Positions 54,255 to 63,469 of a stretch of 64,000 nt of DNA are shown in pieces; within the stretch, counting starts at the first letter, position 1; each line of letters opens with the position of its first letter. Made by a program: the position numbers and the translations under genes. The DNA is from Gracilimonas sp964505215 (GTDB lineage Bacteria; Bacteroidota; Rhodothermia; Balneolales; Balneolaceae): assembly GCA_964505215.1 (NCBI GenBank), contig CAZDGU010000004.1:124001-188000 (forward strand). The letters run 5' to 3'. The notes beneath the pieces were generated by a model that was given only the letters and a program-made list of their open reading frames with translations, made no database searches and was not told the origin of the DNA.

Positions 54255-55595
54255 ATGGATGCTTCAAAAGAAAAAACCACTCAGAAATCAACCTCAAAAA
54301 GTGGAGCGGCTCATACCGTTTATGTGGATACTTTTACCGATGGAGTTTTAGATCCCGACAGACCTATGCTGGGTCCCGTTAAAGATGGCGGATATATTAT
54401 TGCAAATACCGCTCCCGGCTGCTGGGGACCAATGATTACACCTTCGCTTCGGGGCGGACACGAAGTAACTCAACCCGTAAAAGTAGAAGGCGCCGAACCG
54501 GGTGATGCCATCGCCATTCGCATTCGATCCATTCAGGTTACATCCAGGGCAACGGCTTCCGGGAATGATACACCCATGCCGGAACACTTCGTTTCTGATC
54601 CTTATGTGGATGGAAAATGTCCGGAATGCGGAACCATCAATCCGGAAACTCGAACAGAAGGCGTGGGAGCTGATGCTGTTCGCTGTGCTAATTGCGGTGC
54701 TTCAGTAACGCCCTTTCAGTTTACGGAAGGCTATACCATCGCTTTTGATGAAAATAAAGAAGTGGGCGTAACGCTGCCCAAAAAAGCCGCCGAGAAAGCA
54801 GGAAAAGATGCTCACAACGTGATGAGCATGCCTGAAAATGCAACACAGCATCCCATTGTAACGATTGCTCCGCACGACATCCCCGGCACCGTGGCGCGGC
54901 TCCGTCCATTTTTGGGACAGCTGGGAACTACGCCGGCTCGAGCCATGCCGGATTCACACAACGCCGGTGATTTTGGACTTTCACTGGTTGGCGCAGATCA
55001 CGACTATGCGCTTACCAAAGAGCAGCTTGCCGATCGCACAGATGGCCACATGGACATCAATCGCGTTCGGGAAGGAGCTACGCTGATTTGCCCTGTTAAA
55101 GCATCCGGTGGCGGAATTTATTTGGGTGATATGCACGCCATGCAGGGAAATGGTGAAATTGCGGGTCACACCACCGATGTGGCAGGTATTGCAACGTTGC
55201 AAGTTCACCTGATAAAAGGTGCCGATATTGACGGTCCAATTTTACTGCCTGTGTGGGAAGATTTGCCTTATAATGCACGTCCCGTCACGGATGATGAAAA
55301 GAAGAAAGCCATCAGTCTTGCTGAAAAACAAGGATTCTCTGAGTTAGAAGAAGTAGCGCCCGTATCATTTATCGGAACGGGAGAAACCATTAATGAAGCC
55401 ACAAATAACGGCATGGAGCGAGCAAGCAAAGTGCTGGGAATCAGCCTGCCGGAGGTGATGAATCGTTCTACCATTACCGGTTCTATTGATGTTGGTCGCT
55501 TACCCGGCGTTGCTACGATCACTTTTTTGGCTCCGGTGAGCAGGCTTAAAAAAGCAGGTTTATTTCCTTTTGTGGAAGAACAGTATTTGAAATAA
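54255..55595 (+). CDS. Acetamidase/formamidase-family protein with a zinc-ribbon insert
   Basis: A 446-residue FmdA/AmdA-fold amidase that likely frees ammonia from formamide or short amides. The family segments GPMITPSLRGG, KVEGAEPGDAIAIRI, PHDIPGTVARLRPF, GADHDYAL and LGDMHAMQGNGEIAG are clear. An insert at about 125-155 has CPEC...CANC, a zinc ribbon. It is a single gene with its own terminator; after the hsdS gene 94 bases of spacer. Confidence 0.88.
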   Translation: MDASKEKTTQKSTSKSGAAHTVYVDTFTDGVLDPDRPMLGPVKDGGYIIANTAPGCWGPMITPSLRGGHEVTQPVKVEGAEPGDAIAIRIRSIQVTSRATASGNDTPMPEHFVSDPYVDGKCPECGTINPETRTEGVGADAVRCANCGASVTPFQFTEGYTIAFDENKEVGVTLPKKAAEKAGKDAHNVMSMPENATQHPIVTIAPHDIPGTVARLRPFLGQLGTTPARAMPDSHNAGDFGLSLVGADHDYALTKEQLADRTDGHMDINRVREGATLICPVKASGGGIYLGDMHAMQGNGEIAGHTTDVAGIATLQVHLIKGADIDGPILLPVWEDLPYNARPVTDDEKKKAISLAEKQGFSELEEVAPVSFIGTGETINEATNNGMERASKVLGISLPEVMNRSTITGSIDVGRLPGVATITFLAPVSRLKKAGLFPFVEEQYLK

Positions 55596-55676
55596 ATCGA
55601 GCCTTTTCAAACGCTCACGTTATCATTCCGCTAAAGGATAAAGTGGCAAAATTATAACGTGTATAATTAATCAAGG

Positions 55677-55708
55677 CAAGGGGTTACAACCCCTTGTCTG
55701 GATTTTTT
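55677..55708 (+). terminator. Intrinsic terminator of the amidase gene
   Basis: CAAGGGGTT and AACCCCTTG (55677-55685, 55688-55696) are perfectly complementary around AC; T run at 55703-55708. Confidence 0.85.
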
Positions 55709-55715
55709 GACAAAA

Positions 55716-58700
55716 TTAGCTTTCTTGTTTACCCGGTTTTTGGGGTGATTTTTGAGAAAGCGCACGCCGGTTGTCGTTAGAAATGGCGTCAATCAGTTTG
55801 TTGTAGGGATCGATGCCGGCTTCGGTCGGCTTTTGATCTACGGTGATGGTGAAGCCGTTCAGGATATCAGAAAACTTATGTTTTTCGAGATACAGCACGG
55901 TTTCTTCGCCGTTCGCATCGGTGCCAAAAATGCCCACTTCAATCCAGTCGTTTAGAGGAAGTGATTTTATAGGCAGGCGGCGGTCTTCAATTTCCACTTT
56001 TAAGCTATCGCCGGCTTCGTTCGTAAAAATACGTTTTCCGGTTTCTCCGGTGCGATATTTAGAAGCCTGAAGCGTTAAATTCACCTCGTAATTTGTAGAA
56101 TCGATTTCTGTGTAGCTCGCTTCCTCAACCCGATTATCGTGCAGCGTGATGGTTTCAAACATGTCTTTAATCAGGTACTGAAGGCTGTCGGGCGTGGCTT
56201 CTTTCAGATATTCCAGCAGTTCCAAAGAAGTGGTATAAGGCGGCTCCTGAAAAGCCACATCATCAATATAACTACTCAAGGCATTATTCAGATTTTCCTC
56301 ACCGATGTAATCGCTGAGCGCATAAAAAACCAACGAGCCTTTATTGTAATGGATGTACTGCTGATTTTCATTATAAATCAGCGCTTTTTCTTTTTTCGAT
56401 TCTACCGTTCGGCCAATTAAATAACTGTCTAAGGCTTCTTTCAGAAACCAACGCATTTGGTCGGCTCCATGCTCTTTTTCTAACACCTTCAGCGAGCTGT
56501 ATTCCGATAAGCTTTCAGACAGCATGGTAGCTCCCTGAACATTCGCCCCAATTACCTGATGCGCCCACCACTGATGTGCCACCTCATGAGCCGTTACGCT
56601 GAATGGATAATTGATTCCTTTTTTATTGGTTGAATCCACATCAGCAATAAAACCAATGGCCTCAGAATAGGGAATGGTGTTGGCAAAAGACTGAGCAAAG
56701 CTGCCACCGCTGCGGGGAAATTCAATAATGCGTACTTGTTGATGCTGGTACGGACTGAATTCTTCGGTGTAATAATCCAGCGATTTTTTGATGCCGTTTA
56801 CCATGTGCGCGAGGTTGTAATCATGACCTTTATGATAGTAAATTTCAATGGCCACATCATTCCAAGAATCTTTCAGAACCTCAAATTCGGCCGAAATAAA
56901 TGAATAGAAATTCACCATGGTGCTATCCATTTTATAATGGAAATAGCGGCGGCCGTTTTCTTCCCATTCATCCTGTAAATAACCCGGCGCAATGGCAATT
57001 TGTGAAGGAGCCGTACTTATGGTGGTTTCAAATTCAATCCAGTCAGCATCCCCTGAAATATAATTATTCATTCGAGCGGTGCTGTCGGTAGGCGGAGCCA
57101 TGCGCTCTTTTGGAGGAAGATTATAACGTTCACGGGCATCGGTCCCGCTAAGCTCCTTCGATTCCTGATATCCTAAACTCGGAAATAAAGAGTTGTTGAT
57201 GAAGGTTCCGTTATGCAAAATGGGAGAATTATTTCGCAATATTTCATTGGGTTTGTTGGAGAGCGCAAAGGTGAAATTAACCGAATCGCCCGGCAGCAGC
57301 GGCTCATGTAATTGGTAGATATCAAAGTGCATAGAATCATCTTCCAAAACCAGATCAAAAGGCTTGCTGAAGCTGAATGAGCTGATGAGGCTGTTATGCC
57401 CAACGAGAATAGAATCTACGGGAACCTGTGTTTTATTTTTCAAAATGTACGTGCCGGAGGCTTTGAAATCACGAGTTTCCGGATACAAATCTAAGTTGAT
57501 GGTGGAAGAAATAATGCGCGGCTGTGGAGTATGTTCATACTTCTTGTAGTTCAGCTCCCACTGGGCGGCCCGCTGCTCTCTTTCTTTGGATGATAACCGT
57601 TCGTGCTTGATGTTATCTACGTAATAAATCCAGCTTCCAACGGCTAAAAATCCTATTAAAGAAACACTGAAAATAATTTTTAGCGCGGGTGTGAATACAT
57701 TTTTGGCATTTTGAAGGCGCTCTTTAAAACTTCCGGGCAATCCTCTTCTAAACAGTAATATGGAAAGTACATACAAAGCAATGCCGAGCAGCAGCCAGTA
57801 GCCTTTGTACACGTAATATCTGGTGAGGGATGAACCGTATCCGTTCATGTCAGAATAAAACGTACCGGGATCTTGGTTGTATTTAAAAATGGCCTGTTCA
57901 ATTCCAATGCTGCTCAGAAACGAAATACCGATGGAAACCAAGAGCAGTAAAATAAAGCCGATGTAGTAGTTCTTGAAAAAGGAGTGAATGAAGATAGCCA
58001 GCAGTCCCCAAATGGCCACATGAATCAGAGAAATGGCATAGAGATCAAATAGATACAATCCGATTTCAAAATTATAATAACCATTAAAAACCTGAACGCC
58101 GATCCCCGCAATCATGATGATAGAAAGCAGGATCATCTGCATTTTCAGCAACGCCATATATTTTGATAATAAAATGGTCCAGTTGGGCACCGGCGTTACG
58201 TGCACTAACTGATCCATATTGGTTACCCGGCTACGGTGGATAAGCATTCCCGCATACAAAAAGGTGAGAATGTTGATAAATAAACTGAAAAAGGTACCGG
58301 GCAGCTCCAGCATTTGCCAGGTTACCGGCAGCGTGTCGGTTCCAAAAATTTCGGCTCCTACCAAAATAACGCTTAGCGAAATCAGCAGACCAACCAGCGA
58401 TATAATAATAAACGCCCATCCTTTTACGATGTATTTGAGGTCGATATTAGAAAGCGTCCAGGCCAGCTTCAGGTTTTGTGACCATGAAAAGTCGAAATTC
58501 ACTTTGGGGAGCGTTATTCGTAGCGTACTGCCAAAGTTCTTTTTAATAACGCGTTCACTTTTCTTTCTGCTAAAGAAGTTGAATGAAAGAGCATACTGAT
58601 TAAACCGAAATGTTTTATACACCAAGCCAAAAATGAGCGCGCCGAGCCCGCCCCAAATTAGCCGGTTGTAGAAAATAACTTCACCCCAGGGCAGCGGATT

Positions 58701-59402
58701 ATTGTTTTGCTCGTACACCGTCCAGTATTCTGTATAATGATTGTTAGCGAGTGCCCCAAGAGGATCTAAAAGGGCGGCCAGCATTTTATTATCCAGATTT
58801 TGAGTAAGGTTTTGGGCAAAAATCTGTACTAAGAAAAGCACCAAAATGGTGATAAATCCAATGTTGATGTTTCGGGTAAATGTAACCACCGCAAATACAA
58901 TAGAACCGAAGAAAAAGATGTTGGGAATGATATAGTATATAAACGGCTGTACGTAATTTAAGAGCTTAAAAGGGCCTAACACATCGGGATTGGTGCCGGG
59001 AAATATGCTGCCGAGCATCACCCCGAGAGCAGCCGCAATCACCACAAAAGTGGATACGGTAATTCCGGCTAAAAATTTGGCCAGCAGGTATTCCCATTTT
59101 TTGAACGGATAGGAATACAGCACGGAGTGCATTTCATGTTTGTAATCTCTGTGAATGGTTCCTCCAATAATGGCCGGAAGAAAAAAGAACACGATAATGG
59201 ACATCTCGTTCAAAATGCCGTTTATAGCCACGGCAGAATTTACGAGGGTAATGGAATTCATGCTCACGGTCAGGCTTTCAAAAAAGCCGGCCGCGGTAGC
59301 CATTATGAAAAGAGAGAGGAAAAAAAGAATGCCTGAATACACATAAAAAGAAGGTTTGCGCAGCCAGTATCGGATTTCAAAAGTGTAAATATTTAAAAAC
59401 AT
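55716..59402 (-). CDS. ABC transporter permease fused to an M1-type peptidase
   Basis: A 1228-residue fusion. The first 590 residues form an ABC-2 type permease with about twelve membrane helices (IRYWLRKPSFYVYSGILFFL on). The rest is an M1-like peptidase domain: beta-sandwich, then His939-Glu940-x-x-His943 (TAHEVAHQWW) and MLSESLSEYSS. The third ligand Glu963 is one residue further than the standard 18-residue spacing. Such permease/peptidase fusions are known in Bacteroidota as I recall. The paired ATPase is directly upstream, 22 bases apart. Confidence 0.93.
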   Translation of the reverse strand: MFLNIYTFEIRYWLRKPSFYVYSGILFFLSLFIMATAAGFFESLTVSMNSITLVNSAVAINGILNEMSIIVFFFLPAIIGGTIHRDYKHEMHSVLYSYPFKKWEYLLAKFLAGITVSTFVVIAAALGVMLGSIFPGTNPDVLGPFKLLNYVQPFIYYIIPNIFFFGSIVFAVVTFTRNINIGFITILVLFLVQIFAQNLTQNLDNKMLAALLDPLGALANNHYTEYWTVYEQNNNPLPWGEVIFYNRLIWGGLGALIFGLVYKTFRFNQYALSFNFFSRKKSERVIKKNFGSTLRITLPKVNFDFSWSQNLKLAWTLSNIDLKYIVKGWAFIIISLVGLLISLSVILVGAEIFGTDTLPVTWQMLELPGTFFSLFINILTFLYAGMLIHRSRVTNMDQLVHVTPVPNWTILLSKYMALLKMQMILLSIIMIAGIGVQVFNGYYNFEIGLYLFDLYAISLIHVAIWGLLAIFIHSFFKNYYIGFILLLLVSIGISFLSSIGIEQAIFKYNQDPGTFYSDMNGYGSSLTRYYVYKGYWLLLGIALYVLSILLFRRGLPGSFKERLQNAKNVFTPALKIIFSVSLIGFLAVGSWIYYVDNIKHERLSSKEREQRAAQWELNYKKYEHTPQPRIISSTINLDLYPETRDFKASGTYILKNKTQVPVDSILVGHNSLISSFSFSKPFDLVLEDDSMHFDIYQLHEPLLPGDSVNFTFALSNKPNEILRNNSPILHNGTFINNSLFPSLGYQESKELSGTDARERYNLPPKERMAPPTDSTARMNNYISGDADWIEFETTISTAPSQIAIAPGYLQDEWEENGRRYFHYKMDSTMVNFYSFISAEFEVLKDSWNDVAIEIYYHKGHDYNLAHMVNGIKKSLDYYTEEFSPYQHQQVRIIEFPRSGGSFAQSFANTIPYSEAIGFIADVDSTNKKGINYPFSVTAHEVAHQWWAHQVIGANVQGATMLSESLSEYSSLKVLEKEHGADQMRWFLKEALDSYLIGRTVESKKEKALIYNENQQYIHYNKGSLVFYALSDYIGEENLNNALSSYIDDVAFQEPPYTTSLELLEYLKEATPDSLQYLIKDMFETITLHDNRVEEASYTEIDSTNYEVNLTLQASKYRTGETGKRIFTNEAGDSLKVEIEDRRLPIKSLPLNDWIEVGIFGTDANGEETVLYLEKHKFSDILNGFTITVDQKPTEAGIDPYNKLIDAISNDNRRALSQKSPQKPGKQES

Positions 59403-59424
59403 AAGAGAAGGGATGAATTTGAGC

Positions 59425-60315
59425 TTAAATGGCTGCTACTTGTTCTTCTTGACGTAAGGTAACGAAGTACACATCTTCTAACTCGGGAGGGGAGGCCCGG
59501 AAAGTTTCATCAGGTTTTTGAGCTCCATAAACCCGGATATTCAAGGTGTTATCTTGGTTGAAATTAGAAGAAATGATGTTGAATTGTGCTTCGTTTTCTT
59601 CCAGCTGATCTCGCTCAATCGTCTTAGTCCAAATGGTGCCATCCAGTGCTCTAACGGCTTCTTCGGGGGTGTGATGACTTAAAATTCGTCCGCCATTCAT
59701 AATGGCCATATCGGTGCAAAGTTCTTTTACATCATCTACAATATGCGTAGAGAAAATCACAATGTGATTGGTACCTATTTCGCGCAATACATTCAGGAAA
59801 CGGTGGCGTTCGGAAGGATCTAAGCCGGCCGTTGGCTCATCCACAATTATGAGATTGGGATTGTTGAGCAACAGCTGCGCAATGCCAAAGCGCTGCTTCA
59901 TTCCGCCTGAATAACCGGCTACGTGCTTGCGCTTAACTTCGGTGAGATTTGTAACTTCCAAAGCCGTTTGAACTACTTCGTTGCGCTCATTTTTGTCGGC
60001 AATTCCTTTCAAACGAGCAAAATAATGCAGCAAATCTTCTGCCGACATATTGGGATAAACGCCAAACGATTGCGGCAAATACCCAAGTACTTTTCGGAGA
60101 CTTATTTTGTCTTCCAGCAGGTTGATGTCGTCCAGAAAAGCCGTTCCGCTATCGGGCGCCTGCAGCGTGGCAATTGTTCGCATCAGCGTAGATTTACCGG
60201 CGCCGTTTGGTCCCAACAGACCAAACATACCGGCTTCAATTTCGAGTGTTACATCGTCTAAGGCTTTAACCCCGTTTTTGTACGTTTTTGAAATATTTGA
60301 AAGAGAGAGTTTCAT
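59425..60315 (-). CDS. ABC transporter ATP-binding protein
   Basis: A 296-residue ATPase: Walker A GPNGAGKST, Q-loop YLPQSFGVYPNMSAEDLLHYF, signature YSGGMKQRFGIAQLL, Walker B LIIVDEPTAGLD. The start is ATG 60315 (a TTG just upstream would add one residue). It drives the permease/peptidase fusion downstream. The C-terminal 70 residues are an extra domain often seen in ABC-2 ATPases. Confidence 0.95.
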   Translation of the reverse strand: MKLSLSNISKTYKNGVKALDDVTLEIEAGMFGLLGPNGAGKSTLMRTIATLQAPDSGTAFLDDINLLEDKISLRKVLGYLPQSFGVYPNMSAEDLLHYFARLKGIADKNERNEVVQTALEVTNLTEVKRKHVAGYSGGMKQRFGIAQLLLNNPNLIIVDEPTAGLDPSERHRFLNVLREIGTNHIVIFSTHIVDDVKELCTDMAIMNGGRILSHHTPEEAVRALDGTIWTKTIERDQLEENEAQFNIISSNFNQDNTLNIRVYGAQKPDETFRASPPELEDVYFVTLRQEEQVAAI

Positions 60316-60471
60316 CAATCACCATTTTAAGTAAAAATTTGAAAGAGTATAAGTAATAAATATTTATATCTTCTGAAAACTTTATGTTTAAAGTTTAAGT
60401 ATTCGTAAACCAGCGACAAAAGTTTAGTTTTATCACAAATTCTTCCGGCCTTTTCTAAAGCAACATCATTC

Positions 60472-61827
60472 ATGAAAAAAACATCACTCTCTCTATTCAT
60501 TCTATTATTTATTGCCATTGGCACGCATGCGCAAAGCAACATTGTAAAAGGCTACTACATGTACTGGAGCAAAGGTTCACTGGCTCCGTCAACTCTCCCT
60601 TGGGATGATTTAACACACGTATCTAATGCGTTCATTTGGCCGAAAACGGATGGCACTTTGGTGACATCTCAAGCCTATCACCCCGAATTAATTGCAGAGG
60701 CTCATAAAAATAACGTGAAAGTTATCATTTCTGTAGGTGGGTGGGGGTACAGTGATGCCTTTCCAACCGTTGTGGCAGACAGCTCGCTCAGAGCAAAGCT
60801 CATCACAAATCTAACCGATTATGTAGTCCAAAATGAATATGACGGGATTGATTTAGACTGGGAATACCCAACCGCTTCTGATCGAAATAATGTAACGAAG
60901 TTCATCACAGAACTGCATGCTTCTTTTCAGGATGTGAATCCGGATTTGACAATTAGCATAGCCATGCCCTCGGTAGATTGGCAAAACGGATATAATTACT
61001 CCGCCATTATGGATTATGTTGAGTGGTTTGGACTGATGACCTACGATTTCCATGGAAGCTGGACGGAAAGGGGCGGACATAATTCCCCGCTTTTTGCGCC
61101 TCAGAATAGTTCGTGTAATAACGGTTCTATAAGCCAAAGCGTGCAATCGTACAGGCAAAAAGGAGTGCCTTCAGAAAAGATGGTGGTTGGTTTAGCCAGT
61201 TATGGCCGTTCTTTTAATACTTCGGTAATTTGTGGCATAGCTTCATCCGGAAGCAATAACGGAGCTTCGGTTTCTTATGCTGATGCCATGCAAAAGATAG
61301 ATAATGGATGGACGTATCATTGGGATGATAGCGCCAAGGCTCCGTGGCTGCAAAATGCGAATTCTACCAAAATTGTTTCGTTCGACGACACGACTTCTTT
61401 CCGCATGAAAAGAGAGTATATACAGTCGAAAAATCTAAAAGGAGCTATGGTTTGGGCGCTGGGTTATGACAAAACACCGGCCGGACACGAGCTGATGAAT
61501 GTGTTAGGCGATCTGAAAAGAATGAACACTTCGACAGAAAAAGAAGGGCCTGAAAATATTCCTCAAGACTTTGTGTTGAAACCAAACTACCCGAATCCCT
61601 TTAATCCGGTTACCACTATTTCCTATTCGCTTGGCAAACCGGGTCGGGTAAAGTTACAGGTGTTTAATGGTGTCGGACAGCTTATTCAGGAAGTGGTTAA
61701 CACAGAGCAATCGGCTGGCACTTATTCTGTACAGTTTGATGGGATGAAACTTTCTTCAGGCATATATATTTACCGGTTAACGGTAAACGGCCACTCAAAA
61801 ATCCAAAAAATGACCCTTCTCAAATAA
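60472..61827 (+). CDS. GH18 chitinase secreted by the type IX system
   Basis: Glycoside hydrolase family 18. The 451-residue protein has a signal peptide (to THAQS), TIM barrel with SVGGWG (substrate site) and the active-site DGIDLDWEYP with Glu131 as acid, then MTYDFHGSW and AMVWALGYD. It ends with the T9SS type A signal LKPNYPNPFNP ... SGIYIYRLTV ... KKMTLLK-like. Likely degrades chitin outside the cell; the genome may use chitin or its fragments. Confidence 0.95.
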   Translation: MKKTSLSLFILLFIAIGTHAQSNIVKGYYMYWSKGSLAPSTLPWDDLTHVSNAFIWPKTDGTLVTSQAYHPELIAEAHKNNVKVIISVGGWGYSDAFPTVVADSSLRAKLITNLTDYVVQNEYDGIDLDWEYPTASDRNNVTKFITELHASFQDVNPDLTISIAMPSVDWQNGYNYSAIMDYVEWFGLMTYDFHGSWTERGGHNSPLFAPQNSSCNNGSISQSVQSYRQKGVPSEKMVVGLASYGRSFNTSVICGIASSGSNNGASVSYADAMQKIDNGWTYHWDDSAKAPWLQNANSTKIVSFDDTTSFRMKREYIQSKNLKGAMVWALGYDKTPAGHELMNVLGDLKRMNTSTEKEGPENIPQDFVLKPNYPNPFNPVTTISYSLGKPGRVKLQVFNGVGQLIQEVVNTEQSAGTYSVQFDGMKLSSGIYIYRLTVNGHSKIQKMTLLK

Positions 61828-61980
61828 ACTCCACCACCAAAAACTCAGCGAGAAAATAGAGATGGTTTTTATCGTCGAGGTGTTTTTCCGGGTGATGTTC
61901 TAAATCAAGGAAGGGACTTCTGCTTTTATAAGGACAGTAGTTTTTCCGGCAACGTATTCTTTTGTAGCGGTTTTTATTTT

Positions 61981-62024
61981 ACGCAGAGGCCCGCTGAGTT
62001 TGGCGCAGTGTTTCGCAGAGTTTG
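61981..62024. repeat. Degenerate CGCAGAG-type direct repeats
   Basis: ACGCAGAGG, GCGCAGTG and TCGCAGAG occur within 44 bases, between the chitinase gene and the terminator. Such GCAGAG-rich intergenic repeats are common in Bacteroidota; no coding sense is seen. Confidence 0.55.
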
Positions 62025-62051
62025 TTGGAGGGCGTGAAATAGTTTACATAA

Positions 62052-62084
62052 AAAAAGCCCTGCTCCGAAGGGAACAGGGCTTTT
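62052..62084 (-). terminator. Intrinsic terminator of the cold-shock gene
   Basis: AAAAGCCCTG and CAGGGCTTTT form a strong stem; on the minus strand a T run follows. Confidence 0.85.
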
Positions 62085-62102
62085 AATTTCTGTGGAGAGA
62101 AA

Positions 62103-62312
62103 TTATTCCAGAATATATACTTCTGTGGCGCTTAGGCCTTTAGGAGTTTCTTCTACAGAAAACTCAACTTCTTCTCCATCATTGATGTCCTCGTTAAATC
62201 CGAGGTTCTCAATATTGTTTCGGTGAACAAAAATGTCTTTTTCACCATTATCAGGCTTAATGAAACCAAATCCTTTTTGGCCGTCAAACCATTTTACTTT
62301 ACCGTATTCCAT
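62103..62312 (-). CDS. Cold-shock domain protein
   Basis: A 69-residue CspA-type RNA chaperone. RNP1 is KGFGFIKP and RNP2 is DIFVHRNN; the glycine-aromatic pattern is preserved (KWFDGQKGFGF). A 5' leader of up to 245 bases lies between it and the next gene, as is usual for csp genes whose leader RNA responds to cold. Confidence 0.96.
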   Translation of the reverse strand: MEYGKVKWFDGQKGFGFIKPDNGEKDIFVHRNNIENLGFNEDINDGEEVEFSVEETPKGLSATEVYILE

Positions 62313-62557
62313 AATAAAAATATATATGTGTTGTTACGCAGGCACAGTGCATTGTATGCTTAAGATGGCATACTTCATTTCAAAAAATCGGCTGCGAAAA
62401 ATTAAATGTTAGTTATACAAACTATAGAAGGGAAATTAATACTGTACTGATAAAATACCGATGTTGCCTTTAACTAATTTGCACTACAAAGGTCTCGTTA
62501 TTGCAGCCCAATACCAAACTTAAATTTAGATATTATTTGAGAGGATTCTTTCTCATC

Positions 62558-63466
62558 CTATTGAACTTCTTTTTTTAAAAAAATAGAAACTGAATCGCTT
62601 GCTAACGATCCGAATACTCCAATTCCGCCTTCAACATGGTTAATTACATTTTGAATTTCACCGGCCGACAGGGTAGAACCTCCCAATTGTACCTGCTGAG
62701 AGCGTACAAAGTCGTAGATATTAGAATCAATCGTATTAGCAACTATGATATTTCCCCGATAATAGGGGAAAATTGACCAGGGAACCGTATAGGTAAAGGT
62801 TCCGTCACCATTAGTGGTGAGGTTTCCTTCATTTATAACTCCGGTAGAACGCTTTGAAAGTAGAACCAAGTCATCAGATAAATTATCTGACTCCTTTAGG
62901 ATGGAAGCGTAAAATGGCGTCAGATTTTCTTCATCAGGTTCTGAGGCTATTGTATTGAATATAAAAATGTTTTGGCGCCCTGGATATGAGCTCTTGCTGA
63001 GCGTGATTTCTAAACGTTCAGCAGATTGATAGACAATGTCATCAGGCACTTTTGAGGCGTGAATATGGAAGGTGTCCGGCACTACGGTGTGTCCGGTTAT
63101 TACTTCGGGGTGATTGGGGACAGTAGCCGTAATTCGATAAGTACGGGCAGGAATTACTTTGTGCAGTGGCATGGGGTGATACACACCCGGCTTTGCATTT
63201 ATATAGCGGAAAGTTTGCTCAACATCACTGCCGGGACCACCGGTAAGTAAATGAATGTCAACTCTTGCATGGTTAACGCCCAGTTCCCCGAAATCATAGA
63301 ATTCATCAGTTGGACTGGTAGTAGATAAACGCACCGGAGGCAGCGCGCGATCTGCTACTAAATAAGATTCAATCACATAAAACTCTTCATACGAATCTTG
63401 CGGATATGGATCGCAACCGGCCATGGAAATAAGCAATGCCAATAAAATGAGCGTAATCTTATTCAT
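62558..63466 (-). CDS. DUF4249 lipoprotein
   Basis: A 302-residue lipoprotein (signal peptide ending SMAGC) with the DUF4249 start DSYEEFYVIESYLVADRALPPVRLSTTSP. This family is paired with TonB-dependent receptors in Bacteroidota; here the receptor end lies three bases upstream on the same strand. It is thought to help substrate binding at the cell surface; substrate unknown. Confidence 0.85.
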   Translation of the reverse strand: MNKITLILLALLISMAGCDPYPQDSYEEFYVIESYLVADRALPPVRLSTTSPTDEFYDFGELGVNHARVDIHLLTGGPGSDVEQTFRYINAKPGVYHPMPLHKVIPARTYRITATVPNHPEVITGHTVVPDTFHIHASKVPDDIVYQSAERLEITLSKSSYPGRQNIFIFNTIASEPDEENLTPFYASILKESDNLSDDLVLLSKRSTGVINEGNLTTNGDGTFTYTVPWSIFPYYRGNIIVANTIDSNIYDFVRSQQVQLGGSTLSAGEIQNVINHVEGGIGVFGSLASDSVSIFLKKEVQ

Positions 63467-63469
63467 GAA

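Noticed and set aside
61828..62050. Possible RNA gene after the chitinase
   Set aside because: No conserved fold seen; only degenerate repeats before the cold-shock terminator.
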